Under the pieces are notes generated by a model. The model was not told where the DNA came from. It was given only the letters and a program-made list of their open reading frames with translations, and did no database searches. A stretch of DNA of 64,000 nucleotides, taken from assembly GCF_000805385.1 (NCBI RefSeq), contig NZ_JTJW01000008.1, positions 186,001-250,000 on the forward strand. Reading direction: 5' to 3'. How positions within the stretch are numbered: position 1 is the first letter of the stretch; the number at the start of each line of letters is the position of its first letter. The stretch is from Mycolicibacterium setense (GTDB lineage Bacteria > Actinomycetota > Actinomycetes > Mycobacteriales > Mycobacteriaceae). This document shows positions 34,438-43,165 of this stretch, piece after piece. The position numbers and the translations under genes were made by a program.

Positions 34438-35967
34438 ATGACGGACCTGCCGACCGAGACCCCGAGCACCGGGGTCGCGCAACATATCTCACGTCTGGCC
34501 GCATTCGCGGTATCCGCCGAAGCCCGGCCCGCTCGGCTCGGCTGCCTTGGCGCAGCACTACTGACCATCGGCGGGCTCGGCGCGGGCAGCACGCGACTGC
34601 ACGATCCGCTACTGGAGTCACTACACCTGTCCTGGTTGCGATTCGGGCACGGCCTGGTGCTGTCCTCGATCCTGCTGTGGGCCGGCGTCGCGGTGATGCT
34701 GATCGCCTGGCTGTGGCTGGGCCGGCGCGTGATCGACCGCACCGCCACCGAATACACCATGGTGGCCACCACCGGCTTCTGGCTGGCGCCGCTGCTGCTG
34801 AGTGTGCCGCTGTTCAGCCGCGACACCTACTCCTACCTGGCCCAGGGAGCGTTGCTGCGCGACGGCTTCGACCCCTATGTGGTGGGTCCGGTGGAGAATC
34901 CGAATGTCTTGCTGGACAACGTGAGTCCGATCTGGACGACGACTACTGCGCCTTACGGTCCGGCCTTCATCCTGGTGGCGAAATTCGTCACGTTGCTGGT
35001 GGGCGACGACATCGTCGCGGGCACCATGCTGCTGCGGCTGTGCATGCTGCCCGGATTGGTGTTGCTGATCTGGGCAACGCGACGAATAGCCCGTCATGTC
35101 GGAGCCCGCGGCGCGGCTGCACTGTGGGTCTGCGTGCTCAACCCGCTGGTCATCATCCACCTGATGGGCGGCGTGCACAACGAGATGCTGATGGTCGGGC
35201 TGATGATGGCCGCGATCGCCCTGACCTTCGCGGAGCGGCCGGTGATCGGCGTCAGCGTCATCGCGATCGCCGTCGCGGTCAAAGCGACCGCGGGCCTTGC
35301 TCTTCCGTTCCTGGTCTGGGTATGGATGCGCCAACTGCGGGACAAGCGGGAGATGGCCGCCGTGCGCGCGTTCGCGATCGCCACCGCCGCCTCGGTGCTG
35401 ATCTTCGGGGCGGTGTTCGCGGTGCTGTCCTGGCTCGCCGGCGTCGGCCTGGGCTGGCTGACCGCCCTGGCAGCAGGAAACGTGAAGATCATCAACTGGC
35501 TCACCGTGCCCACCGCCGCGGCGAACCTGATCAACGCGATCGGCGGCCTGATCTTCCCGGTCAACTTCTATGCCGTACTGGAAGTCACCCGCATCTTCGG
35601 CATCGGGATCATCGTTGTCTCACTGCCCTTGCTGTGGTGGCGGTTTCGGCACACCGACCGCGAAGCGTTGATCGGCATCGCGCTGGCGATGATGGTGGTC
35701 GTGTTGTTCGTTCCAGCCGCGTTGCCCTGGTACTACACCTGGCCACTGGCGGTGGCCGCCGCCCTGATCCAGACCCGGCCCGCGATCGCCGCGGTGGCCG
35801 GATTCTCCACCTGGATCATGGTGATGTGGAAACCCGATGGGGCACACGGCATGTACTCGTGGGCGCACGTCCTGCTCACCACGGCATGCGCTGTGGTGGC
35901 GTGGTACTCGCTCTACCGTGCGCCCGAGCCCGAGCCGGCCGCGCAGAATGAGCCGTCAGTAACCTAG
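34438..35967 (+). CDS. mptA: Alpha-(1->6)-mannopyranosyltransferase MptA
   Basis: A GT-C membrane mannosyltransferase that uses polyprenyl-phosphomannose to extend the mannan backbone of lipomannan/lipoarabinomannan on the outer face of the plasma membrane. 509 aa, about 12-13 TM helices; after the first pair comes the acidic catalytic loop FSRDTYSYLAQGALLRDGFDPYVVGP. Later ALPWYYTWPLA is typical of the family. Synteny (Rv2174) supports MptA rather than MptB. Its last 12 bases overlap the convergent Rv2175c-type gene. Confidence 0.9.
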   Translation: MTDLPTETPSTGVAQHISRLAAFAVSAEARPARLGCLGAALLTIGGLGAGSTRLHDPLLESLHLSWLRFGHGLVLSSILLWAGVAVMLIAWLWLGRRVIDRTATEYTMVATTGFWLAPLLLSVPLFSRDTYSYLAQGALLRDGFDPYVVGPVENPNVLLDNVSPIWTTTTAPYGPAFILVAKFVTLLVGDDIVAGTMLLRLCMLPGLVLLIWATRRIARHVGARGAAALWVCVLNPLVIIHLMGGVHNEMLMVGLMMAAIALTFAERPVIGVSVIAIAVAVKATAGLALPFLVWVWMRQLRDKREMAAVRAFAIATAASVLIFGAVFAVLSWLAGVGLGWLTALAAGNVKIINWLTVPTAAANLINAIGGLIFPVNFYAVLEVTRIFGIGIIVVSLPLLWWRFRHTDREALIGIALAMMVVVLFVPAALPWYYTWPLAVAAALIQTRPAIAAVAGFSTWIMVMWKPDGAHGMYSWAHVLLTTACAVVAWYSLYRAPEPEPAAQNEPSVT

Positions 35968-36360
35968 CGCCTGCGCGCGACGCAGCACCTCGCGTGCCTG
36001 GTGAGAATGCAGCGCGTCGACCGGGCGGGCATTGGATACCGGCTCGGCGCGGCCGTCGGTGGTGATCGTCAGCGACTCGTCCGGCGTGAACAACCAGCGC
36101 ACGATCTCGGTGTCGCGAAAGCCGCCGTCGCGCAGCACGACCAGCAGACCGGGCAGGTGCTTGACGACGTGACCGTCGTCGTCGAAGAAAATCTTCGGCA
36201 CCACCAGGACCCGGTCGCGCCGCACGGCGATCAACTGACCGTCACGCAACTGTTGGTGCACCTTGGTGACCGGGATACCGAGCAAATCGGACACCGTGGG
36301 TAGGTCGTACACGTCCTCGTCGGGGGCCAGAACGTCATCGGCCGCTGGAATGCTGCTCAC
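35956..36360 (-). CDS. PknL-linked DNA-binding protein (Rv2175c type)
   Basis: A 134-aa winged-helix/MerR-like DNA-binding protein. In M. tuberculosis it is a substrate of PknL, phosphorylated near the N-terminus, which weakens DNA binding. Visible: acidic N-terminus (DDVLAPDEDVYDL), HTH LPTVSDLLGIPVTKVHQQLRDGQLIAVRR at about 20-48, then VPKIFFDDDG and a conserved tail. GTG 36360 is the start consistent with homologs; upstream frame is antisense to pknL. It diverges from pknL with only 36 bp between starts, so kinase and substrate share one promoter region. Confidence 0.9.
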   Translation of the reverse strand: MSSIPAADDVLAPDEDVYDLPTVSDLLGIPVTKVHQQLRDGQLIAVRRDRVLVVPKIFFDDDGHVVKHLPGLLVVLRDGGFRDTEIVRWLFTPDESLTITTDGRAEPVSNARPVDALHSHQAREVLRRAQALGY

Positions 36361-36396
36361 CGCGTCGATTCTAGGACCTCGGCCGGAACTCGTAAC

Positions 36397-37668
36397 ATGT
36401 GTCCGGTGGAGCAGCAATCGGATCCACTCGTCGGCACCATGCTGGACGGGCGCTATCGCGTGGACACGCCCATCGCCACCGGCGGCATGTCGACGGTGTA
36501 CCGGGGGCTCGATGTCCGCCTGGACCGTCCCGTGGCCCTGAAGGTGATGGACTCGCGCTACAGCGGCGACAGCCACTTCCTGACCAGGTTCGGCCGCGAG
36601 GCCAAGGCCGTGGCCAGGTTGAAGGACCCCGGGCTGGTCGCGGTGTACGACCAGGGCGGCGGAGGAACCGGCGGCGCTTCGCCTTTTCTGGTGATGGAAC
36701 TGATCGAGGGCGGCACGCTGCGCGAACTGCTGGCCGAGCGTGGCCCGATGCCCCCGCACGCGGTCGCCGCGGTGCTGGAGCCGGTGCTCGGCGGGCTCGC
36801 GGTGGCACACCGCGCCGGACTGGTCCACCGCGACATCAAACCCGAGAACGTGCTGATCTCCGACGACGGCGAGGTCAAGATCGCCGACTTCGGTCTGGTG
36901 CGTGCGGTGGCCGAGGCCAAGATCACCTCGACCAGCGTGATCCTGGGCACCGCGGCATACCTGTCCCCCGAGCAGGTGAGCACTGGTGACGCCGACCCGC
37001 GCAGCGATGTGTACGCGGTCGGCATTCTCACCTACGAATTGCTCACCGGCGTCACGCCGTTCACCGGAGACTCCGCACTGACCGTCGCCTACCAGCGCAT
37101 GGACAACGACGTGCCCGCGCCGAGCGCGGTAATCACAGGTGTGCCACCACAATTCGACCGGTTCGTGCGCCGGGCCACCGCCCGCGACGCCGCACAGCGA
37201 TTCGCCGACGCCGCCGACATGCGGGCCGAACTGCACCAGATCGTCGACGATCTCGGCCTGCCGCCGTTCCGGGTGCCGGCCCCGCAGCATTCGGCACAGC
37301 ACCTGGCTGCCACCCGCGTGCACAACCTCGCCGAGTCCGATGAACGCCCCGCCGGCGCCACCACCGTCGTGACCGCGGCACCGCCGTCGCCGCCGCCGGC
37401 AAACCCTGTCACACCCGCGCCGCGTCAGCCGACCCGCGAGATCACCCGCGACCAGCACGACTGGACACCGATCCCGGCCGATCCCGATGCGGGCGAATAT
37501 TCTTTCGGCGCAGGGCAATTCGCCGGTATCGAGTTGAGCGAATTCTACTGGGCCCGCCAGCGCGCCAAACGCGTGCTGGCGTTCTGGGTGATCGCGATCA
37601 TCACCTTGACCGGCCTGGTCGCTGCCGCGGCCTGGACCGTCGGCAGCAACGTGGGCGCACTGCTCTGA
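36397..37668 (+). CDS. pknL: Serine/threonine protein kinase PknL
   Basis: A membrane-bound Hanks-type kinase, 423 aa. Gly-rich loop IATGGMSTVYRG (26-37), catalytic Lys K49 (VALKV), HRD at 144-146 with IKPEN, DFG at 164-166, and activation-loop Thr residues T177 and T179, which correspond to the T173/T175 autophosphorylation sites in M. tuberculosis PknL. A Pro-rich juxtamembrane linker (about 320-375) and a single C-terminal TM helix (about 393-415) follow, with almost nothing outside, so there is no PASTA or other external sensor. It should phosphorylate the divergent Rv2175c-type regulator. Start at ATG 36397; GTG 36406 is possible. Confidence 0.95.
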   Translation: MCPVEQQSDPLVGTMLDGRYRVDTPIATGGMSTVYRGLDVRLDRPVALKVMDSRYSGDSHFLTRFGREAKAVARLKDPGLVAVYDQGGGGTGGASPFLVMELIEGGTLRELLAERGPMPPHAVAAVLEPVLGGLAVAHRAGLVHRDIKPENVLISDDGEVKIADFGLVRAVAEAKITSTSVILGTAAYLSPEQVSTGDADPRSDVYAVGILTYELLTGVTPFTGDSALTVAYQRMDNDVPAPSAVITGVPPQFDRFVRRATARDAAQRFADAADMRAELHQIVDDLGLPPFRVPAPQHSAQHLAATRVHNLAESDERPAGATTVVTAAPPSPPPANPVTPAPRQPTREITRDQHDWTPIPADPDAGEYSFGAGQFAGIELSEFYWARQRAKRVLAFWVIAIITLTGLVAAAAWTVGSNVGALL

Positions 37669-37675
37669 CCGAGCT

Positions 37676-39073
37676 CTAGCTGCGCAGCATCTCCGCGACG
37701 AGGAAGGCCAACTCCAGGCTCTGCTGGGTGTTGAGCCGCGGATCGCACGCGGTCTCGTAACGCCCGGCCAGATCCGAATCCGAGATGTCCTGTGCCCCAC
37801 CGAGACATTCGGTCACGTTCTCACCGGTGATCTCGACGTGAATGCCGCCGGGGTGGGTGCCCAGCGCGTTGTGCACCTCGAAGAACCCCTGCACCTCATC
37901 GACGATGCGGTCGAAGTGCCGCGTCTTGTAGCCGGTCGACGATTCATGGGTGTTGCCATGCATCGGGTCGCACTGCCAGATCACCTTGTGGCCGGTGGCC
38001 TCGACCTTCTGGATGATCCCGGGCAGCAGATCGCGCACCTTGTTGTTGCCCATCCGCGTCACGAGGGTGAGCCGGCCCGGCTCGTTGTTCGGGTCCAACC
38101 GCTCGACATATTCGACGGCCTGCTCCGGGGTCGTGGTCGGCCCCAGCTTGATGCCGATCGGATTGGAGATCACCTCGGCCAGCGCCACGTGCGCACCGTC
38201 GAGTTGACGCGTGCGCTCGCCGATCCACAGATAGTGGGCCGACTGGTCGTACAGCTTGGCTGGTCCGTCCGGGTTCTCCGCCGGGTCGGACAGGCGCAGC
38301 ATCGCGCGCTCGTAGTCGATCACCAGCGCTTCGTGGCTGGCGAAGATGTCGGCGGTCTGCAGATTGCGATCGGCCACCCCGCAGGCGGACATGAACTTCA
38401 GGCCCCGGTCGATCTCCCCGGCCAGCGCCTCATAACGGGCGCCTGCCGGTGAGGTGCGGACGAACTCGCGGTTCCAGTCGTGCACCAGGTGCAACGACGC
38501 CAACCCCGACGAGGTCAGGGCACGCACCAGGTTCATCGCGGCGCTGGCGTTGGCGTAGGCCCGCACCAGCCGAGACGGATCATGCTGGCGCACAGCGGCA
38601 TCCGGGGCGAAGCCGTTGATCATGTCACCGCGGTAGGACTTCAGGCCCAGGGCATCCACATCGGCCGACCGCGGCTTGGCGTACTGGCCCGCGATACGTG
38701 CCACCTTCACCACCGGCATGCTGGCGCCGTAGGTCAGCACGACAGCCATCTGCAGCAGGGTGCGGATGTTGGCCCGGATGTGCGGCTCGGTGTTGTCGAC
38801 GAACGTCTCGGCGCAGTCACCACCCTGGAGCAGGAACGCCTCACCCTTCGCCACATCGGCCAGCAGGCTCTTGAGCTTCTCGATCTCCGATGGCACGGTG
38901 ACCGGCGGCACGCTCTCCAGCACGGTGCGCATGGCCTTCGCCTCGTCCGCGTCCCAGCTGGGCTGCTGCACGGCCGGCTTGGCCAGCGCGGCCTCGAGCC
39001 GCTGACGCAATTCGTCGGTCAGCGGAGGCAGCGGCGGCAGCTCGTCGATGGGAACGTCAACGGTCCAGTTCAC
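37676..39073 (-). CDS. aroG: 3-deoxy-7-phosphoheptulonate synthase, class II (AroG)
   Basis: First enzyme of the shikimate pathway: joins PEP and erythrose 4-phosphate. 465 aa, a type II DAHP synthase. Metal-binding C87 (GGDCAET) is present, as are KSYRGDMINGF, IWQCDPMHGNT (His ligand), and HVEITGENVTECLGG (Glu ligand) with a C-terminal Asp (YETACDPRLN). In M. tuberculosis this enzyme is inhibited by aromatic amino acids and activates chorismate mutase by complex formation. Only 7 bp separate its stop from that of the convergent pknL; M. tuberculosis has an IS1558 relic here, this genome does not. Confidence 0.97.
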   Translation of the reverse strand: MNWTVDVPIDELPPLPPLTDELRQRLEAALAKPAVQQPSWDADEAKAMRTVLESVPPVTVPSEIEKLKSLLADVAKGEAFLLQGGDCAETFVDNTEPHIRANIRTLLQMAVVLTYGASMPVVKVARIAGQYAKPRSADVDALGLKSYRGDMINGFAPDAAVRQHDPSRLVRAYANASAAMNLVRALTSSGLASLHLVHDWNREFVRTSPAGARYEALAGEIDRGLKFMSACGVADRNLQTADIFASHEALVIDYERAMLRLSDPAENPDGPAKLYDQSAHYLWIGERTRQLDGAHVALAEVISNPIGIKLGPTTTPEQAVEYVERLDPNNEPGRLTLVTRMGNNKVRDLLPGIIQKVEATGHKVIWQCDPMHGNTHESSTGYKTRHFDRIVDEVQGFFEVHNALGTHPGGIHVEITGENVTECLGGAQDISDSDLAGRYETACDPRLNTQQSLELAFLVAEMLRS

Positions 39074-39106
39074 CCGTTCATGGTAGCCGCCGGTGAACGG
39101 CGGTTT

Positions 39107-39625
39107 TCAGGGCTGTGTGATGCCGGATTCCCGCGCGGGTGCCAGCCCCAGCCCCGTCATCAACTGAAACCGGTGCAGGTTGTGCCGCGCATCGACCAAC
39201 GCGTCGTGCGCCTCGGTCGGTCGCGCCGGCATCCGCGGTGACCCGCGGTCCTCCCAGAACTGGCGCAGCTCGCGGGTGAACCGCGGCATCGCAGGAGGCA
39301 GATCGGTCATCGGGCCCCACAGCTGGCACAGCACCACGTGGTCGTAGGCACCCACCCAGGCCCACAACTCGATCGGCTCGTCACCGTCGATGTCGAAGAA
39401 ATCCTCCAGCTCCGACCGGATCTGCCGCCGCGATCGCCACAGCTTCGAGGACGGGGACGGCAGTTTCGGCAGCACATGCCTGCGCACCCACCGGCCCGCG
39501 CGGTCCGGATTGAACTCGGTCGAGATCGCGTAGTACTCGCGTCCGTCCTCGGCGACGACGCCGATCGAGATCAACTCGATGGTGCGACCGTCGTCGATGA
39601 ACTCGGTGTCGTAGAAGTAGCGCAT
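39107..39625 (-). CDS. 3'-5' exoribonuclease, DEDDh/RNase T-like (Rv2179c type)
   Basis: 172 aa. The N-terminal MRYFYDTEFIDDG supplies the first catalytic acids D6 and E8, GAYDHVVLCQLWG is the ExoII motif with its Asp, and AHDALVDARHNL the ExoIII (His...Asp) motif. The M. tuberculosis ortholog founded a distinct exoribonuclease family by structure, with activity on single-strand RNA overhangs. The ATG at 39625 shares one base with the stop of the upstream membrane gene (TGATG), so the two are coupled. Confidence 0.9.
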   Translation of the reverse strand: MRYFYDTEFIDDGRTIELISIGVVAEDGREYYAISTEFNPDRAGRWVRRHVLPKLPSPSSKLWRSRRQIRSELEDFFDIDGDEPIELWAWVGAYDHVVLCQLWGPMTDLPPAMPRFTRELRQFWEDRGSPRMPARPTEAHDALVDARHNLHRFQLMTGLGLAPARESGITQP

Positions 39626-40500
39626 CACCCAATCCGTCCTGGCCGCGGGTCCGTCGTCGGCACCGGGGCCGGGGCCGCATGGATCTCCCGGTCGAGCTGT
39701 GCGTCGACGGCGGCGTCGTCCGGAAACTTCGGCATACCGGTGATCGCGTCCTGCAACCACAGTTTGGCCTGCACCACGGGCCGGCGCAGCCAACGCTCCC
39801 GCTCCAGCGCGCGGTGCATCTTGCGGGGACGGCTGGTGTAGCGCCACCGCGCCCAGGGCGCGTGCGGCCGCGACAGCCGAACCGCCCCGACGAACAACAA
39901 CGGGGTTATGAACATGCCCACCAATCCAGTCCACACCTTGCCTTTGAGCAGGACCACCACCGCGAGCAGCAGGGTCAGCACCGCCATCACGACCACGATC
40001 GCGCGCACGGCCGGCGACTGGTCCTCGCGCCAGATACCGATATCAAAGAATGACAGCGGGTTGAAACCCAGGATCAACAACCCCGCCACCGCCACCGCGG
40101 CGAACACCGCATCCACCGATGTACGGCCGTCCTCGGCCCAGTACACATCCGACAGGTGCAGCATCAGCGCGAACTCGTCGAGCACCAGGGCCGCACCGAT
40201 GCCGAAGACCACCGCAGCCGCCGTGAACTCCGGTACGCCGCCGTTGACCGCGAGCGTCACCATCGTCACGCCCGACACCATCACCAACACCACCCCGATG
40301 ACCATGTGGTGGATGTGCATGGAGCCGTGTCCCATGTTGCGGGGCTGCCACCACCTGGGCGGGCGTTCGCTGTCGGCATTCCGGCGGATGTAACGCACCA
40401 CGATCCGGGTCACGAAGAACGTGAGAATGAACGCCACCAGGCAGCACAGCAACGGCAGGCGATCGCGGGTGAGGAAATCGAGCTGGACGGTCGCATGCAC
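39625..40500 (-). CDS. Integral membrane protein (Rv2180c type), function unknown
   Basis: About 291 aa from GTG 40500 (MHATVQLDFLTRDRLPLL). Six or seven TM helices between about 17 and 225, and a cytoplasmic Arg-rich C-terminal part (RWRYTSRPRKMHRALERERW). The second loop has a striking GHGSMHIHHMVIG stretch with clustered His and Met, which could bind a metal, followed by an acidic patch (DEFALMLHLSDVYWAEDGR). No family I can name. No ribosome site precedes the GTG; a longer frame exists upstream but is not supported. Divergent from mptC (83 bp between). Confidence 0.78.
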   Translation of the reverse strand: MHATVQLDFLTRDRLPLLCCLVAFILTFFVTRIVVRYIRRNADSERPPRWWQPRNMGHGSMHIHHMVIGVVLVMVSGVTMVTLAVNGGVPEFTAAAVVFGIGAALVLDEFALMLHLSDVYWAEDGRTSVDAVFAAVAVAGLLILGFNPLSFFDIGIWREDQSPAVRAIVVVMAVLTLLLAVVVLLKGKVWTGLVGMFITPLLFVGAVRLSRPHAPWARWRYTSRPRKMHRALERERWLRRPVVQAKLWLQDAITGMPKFPDDAAVDAQLDREIHAAPAPVPTTDPRPGRIG

Positions 40501-40583
40501 GGACAGAGAACTTACGCCGACCTGCGCGCGTCGCGAGTGCGGATGCGCCGTCTCGGGGATCCCCCCGATAGTCTGTTGAAGAC

Positions 40584-41897
40584 ATGAGTAAGCGGCAGTC
40601 GCCCGGCGGAGCTGGTTGGGCACCGACGATCGGGTGGCGGCTTTTTCAGTTGCTCACAGTGGCCGGGCTGATTCTGGTCGGCTGGCGGCTACTGGGCCAC
40701 GTGCCCTATCGAATCGACATCGACGTGTACCGGATGGGCGGTCGGGCCTGGTTGGACAACCAACCGCTCTACGCCGACGGCGCGATTTTCCACACCCAGG
40801 GCGGCCTGGATCTGCCGTTCACGTATCCGCCGCTCGCGGCGATCATGTTCGCGCCGTTCGCCTGGCTCTCGTTGCCCGCCGCCAGTGTGGCGATCACCGC
40901 CACGACTCTGCTCCTGCTGATCGTCTCGATGGTCATCGTGCTCACCCGGTTGAACGTCTGGCCGGACACCACCATCACCTCGGAGCCGGCCTGGCTGCGC
41001 CGCTGCTGGCTGGCAACCGCGCTGGTGGCGCCCGCGGTCATCTGGCTGGAACCGATCCGGTCGAACTTCGAGTTCGGCCAGATCAACGTGGTGCTGATGA
41101 CGCTGGTGGTCGCCGATTGCGTGCCGCGCCGGACGCCCTGGCCGCGCGGCGTCCTGCTGGGCCTGGCGATCGCCCTCAAGCTCACTCCCGCCGTGTTCCT
41201 GCTGTATTTCCTGCTGCGCCGCGACATCCACACCCTGCTCCGGACCGGCCTGGCCGCAGTTGTGGCGACACTCGCCGGATTCGTGCTGGCCTGGACGGAT
41301 TCGATCGAGTACTGGACCGAGACCGTGCGCAACACCGACCGGATCGGCACGGCCACGCTCAATACCAACCAGAACATCGCGGGCACGCTGGCCCGGCTCG
41401 GCCTGTCCGAGGGACCGCGATTCGCGCTGTGGGTCGTTGCCTGCTTCGCGGTGTTGGCACTGACCGTCTGGGCGGTCCGGCGTGTCCTGCGCTCCGGCAC
41501 CGACGAGTCCTCCGTGCTCGCGCTGATCTGCGTGGCGATGTTCGGCCTGGTGGTGTCGCCGGTGTCGTGGTCGCATCACTGGGTGTGGTCGCTACCCACC
41601 CTGTTGGTGACGGGCGTGCTCGCCTACCGGATGCGCCACCGACGTCTGGCCTCGGTGTATCTGGGGTCGGTGACCGTGATCGGATTCGCCCTGATGGTGT
41701 GGACGCCCATTGCGCTGTTGACCCCGCACCACGAGACCGCGGCGTCTGTAGTTCGGCAGCTGGCCGCCGATTCCTACCTGTGGTGGGGACTCGCGGTCAT
41801 CGTCGTGATCGGGGCGGTGTCCACAGTTGAGCCGCGCAAGGCTCCCGCGGTCGCCGCTGCACCGCTGGTCCAGTACAGCGGCGGCGAAGCCTCTTAA
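40584..41897 (+). CDS. mptC: Alpha-(1->2) mannosyltransferase MptC (Rv2181), GT-C
   Basis: Adds alpha-1,2 mannose side branches to the lipomannan/LAM backbone from polyprenyl-phosphomannose. 437 aa, GT87-type membrane protein with around 10 TM helices. The first extracytoplasmic loop carries the catalytic-type acidic motif YRIDIDVYRMGGRAWLD, then FTYPPLAAIMF and NTNQNIAGTLARLGL, all usual for this group. Assigned to MptC by order (next to Rv2180c/Rv2182c). The stop overlaps that of the convergent acyltransferase by 4 bp. Confidence 0.88.
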   Translation: MSKRQSPGGAGWAPTIGWRLFQLLTVAGLILVGWRLLGHVPYRIDIDVYRMGGRAWLDNQPLYADGAIFHTQGGLDLPFTYPPLAAIMFAPFAWLSLPAASVAITATTLLLLIVSMVIVLTRLNVWPDTTITSEPAWLRRCWLATALVAPAVIWLEPIRSNFEFGQINVVLMTLVVADCVPRRTPWPRGVLLGLAIALKLTPAVFLLYFLLRRDIHTLLRTGLAAVVATLAGFVLAWTDSIEYWTETVRNTDRIGTATLNTNQNIAGTLARLGLSEGPRFALWVVACFAVLALTVWAVRRVLRSGTDESSVLALICVAMFGLVVSPVSWSHHWVWSLPTLLVTGVLAYRMRHRRLASVYLGSVTVIGFALMVWTPIALLTPHHETAASVVRQLAADSYLWWGLAVIVVIGAVSTVEPRKAPAVAAAPLVQYSGGEAS

Positions 41898-42637
41898 CCC
41901 GCTGCCGCGTGCGGCAGCCGGGATGCCGGCTTGCCCGCGTCGACCTGCTGGCCGTTGGTCTGCTGGGTGCTCTCCTTGACCGCTGCGGCGTAGAGGTCGA
42001 CGTACTCCTGACCGGACAGGTCCATCAGCTCGTACATCACCTCGTCGATCACGGCGCGTTCGATGAAACGGTTGCCCGCCAGGCCGTCGAACCGGCTGAA
42101 GTCCATCGGCTTACCGAACCGGACCTCGACCCGGCCGAACCGCAGGCCCTTCGAACCCGGCGGGTTGACGACGTCGGTGCCGACCATGGCCACGGGGATC
42201 ACCGGCACCCCGGTTTCGAGGGCCAATCTGGCCAGCCCGGTCTTGCCCTTGTAGAGGCGGCCATCCGGTGAGCGCGTGCCCTCGGGATACATGCCGAGCA
42301 GCTTGCCCTCGCCCAGAATCCGCTTGGCTGTGGTCAGAGCGGCCTGCGCGGAATCCGCGTCGGTGCGGTCGATCGGGACCTGGCCGACGACGGTGTAGAA
42401 CCAGGCCAGGAACCTGCCCTTGATCCCGGTGCCGGTGAAGTACTCCTGCTTGGCCAGGAACGTGATGCGGCGGCTCACCACCAGCGGCAGGTAGAAGCTG
42501 TCCATCACCGCCAGGTGATTACTGGCCAGGATGGCCGGACCGTCTGCCGGAACATGTTCCAGCCCAGTGATTTTGGGCCGGCCGAGAACGGCCAGCAACG
42601 GGCCCAACAGGATGTACTTGAACAGCCAATACCACAT
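41894..42637 (-). CDS. 1-acyl-sn-glycerol-3-phosphate acyltransferase (PlsC family, Rv2182c type)
   Basis: Makes phosphatidic acid from lysophosphatidic acid, or acylates a related lipid, at the membrane. 247 aa. Catalytic H41-x4-D46 (NHLAVMDS), substrate-binding YPEGTRSPDG and GVPVIPVAMVG motifs. ATG 42637 follows GGAGGG, giving the same length as the M. tuberculosis protein, so the longer frame is rejected. Immediately after comes the tail-to-tail mptC. Possible role in phosphatidylinositol mannoside precursor supply (inference). Confidence 0.9.
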   Translation of the reverse strand: MWYWLFKYILLGPLLAVLGRPKITGLEHVPADGPAILASNHLAVMDSFYLPLVVSRRITFLAKQEYFTGTGIKGRFLAWFYTVVGQVPIDRTDADSAQAALTTAKRILGEGKLLGMYPEGTRSPDGRLYKGKTGLARLALETGVPVIPVAMVGTDVVNPPGSKGLRFGRVEVRFGKPMDFSRFDGLAGNRFIERAVIDEVMYELMDLSGQEYVDLYAAAVKESTQQTNGQQVDAGKPASRLPHAAAG

Positions 42638-42723
42638 GGACCCTCCACCTTGTGCGCACTGCGCAATGCTCTGCGACAACTGTACCCAGGCCATGTTGTG
42701 GCTACCACAGCAAGCCCTCGATG

Positions 42724-42742
42724 CCTGCTGAGTCTCAGCAGG
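42724..42742. terminator. 19-bp palindrome (CCTGCTGAG-T-CTCAGCAGG) after the Rv2183c-type gene
   Basis: Perfect 9-bp inverted repeat starting 3 bp beyond the stop codon at 42746. There is no T-run, so it would be a hairpin-only terminator, or an operator before the acyltransferase gene, whose ATG lies 87 bp further on. Confidence 0.45.
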
Positions 42743-42745
42743 GAA

Positions 42746-43165
42746 TCAGTCAGCTGGGCCCTCCACGGTGACCGGGATGTGCTGGTAGCGACCCGGGGGC
42801 GGCGGGGGCGGGTAATCGTCGGGCGGCGGTCCGTCCGGCCCATCGTCGGGCGGCGGGCTATCACCGTCGGCGCCGCTATCCGCGCCGCCGTGCCCGTCGG
42901 CTCCGTCATCGAGGACCGCGCGGATCACCGTCAGCAGGGCCACGCTGTGCTCGGCGACCACCGACAGCAGCGGATGCTGTTCGCCGTTGACCACCGCGGC
43001 CAGCGCGCACACCGGACACCAGACCTGCTGGCACTTGCCGGGGCCGCTGTCCGCCGACGCGGCGAAATTGGCGGCTGCCAACCGCATGGCCGGGTCCAGC
43101 CGGTCCAGGATGTCCTGTGCCAATTGCCGCAGTTCCGAACCCAACTCGGGATGAGACCCCGTCAT
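42746..43165 (-). CDS. Cys-containing helical protein with acidic/polyproline tail (Rv2183c type), function unknown
   Basis: 139 aa from ATG 43165, which makes an ATGA overlap with the ArsA-type gene; ATG 43174 would add three residues. The first 85 residues look alpha-helical and hold C45, C50 and C53 (GKCQQVWCPVC), a possible metal or redox site. The rest (about 88-139) is disordered: Gly/Asp-rich, then a run of prolines. It is the last gene of a four-gene minus-strand operon with the ATPase and two SRPBCC proteins and may be its adaptor. No known family comes to mind. Confidence 0.78.
   Translation of the reverse strand: MTGSHPELGSELRQLAQDILDRLDPAMRLAAANFAASADSGPGKCQQVWCPVCALAAVVNGEQHPLLSVVAEHSVALLTVIRAVLDDGADGHGGADSGADGDSPPPDDGPDGPPPDDYPPPPPPGRYQHIPVTVEGPAD

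Noticed and set aside
36361..37800. N-terminal extension of the Rv2175c-type frame to 614 codons
   Set aside because: Antisense to pknL, whose kinase motifs are complete.
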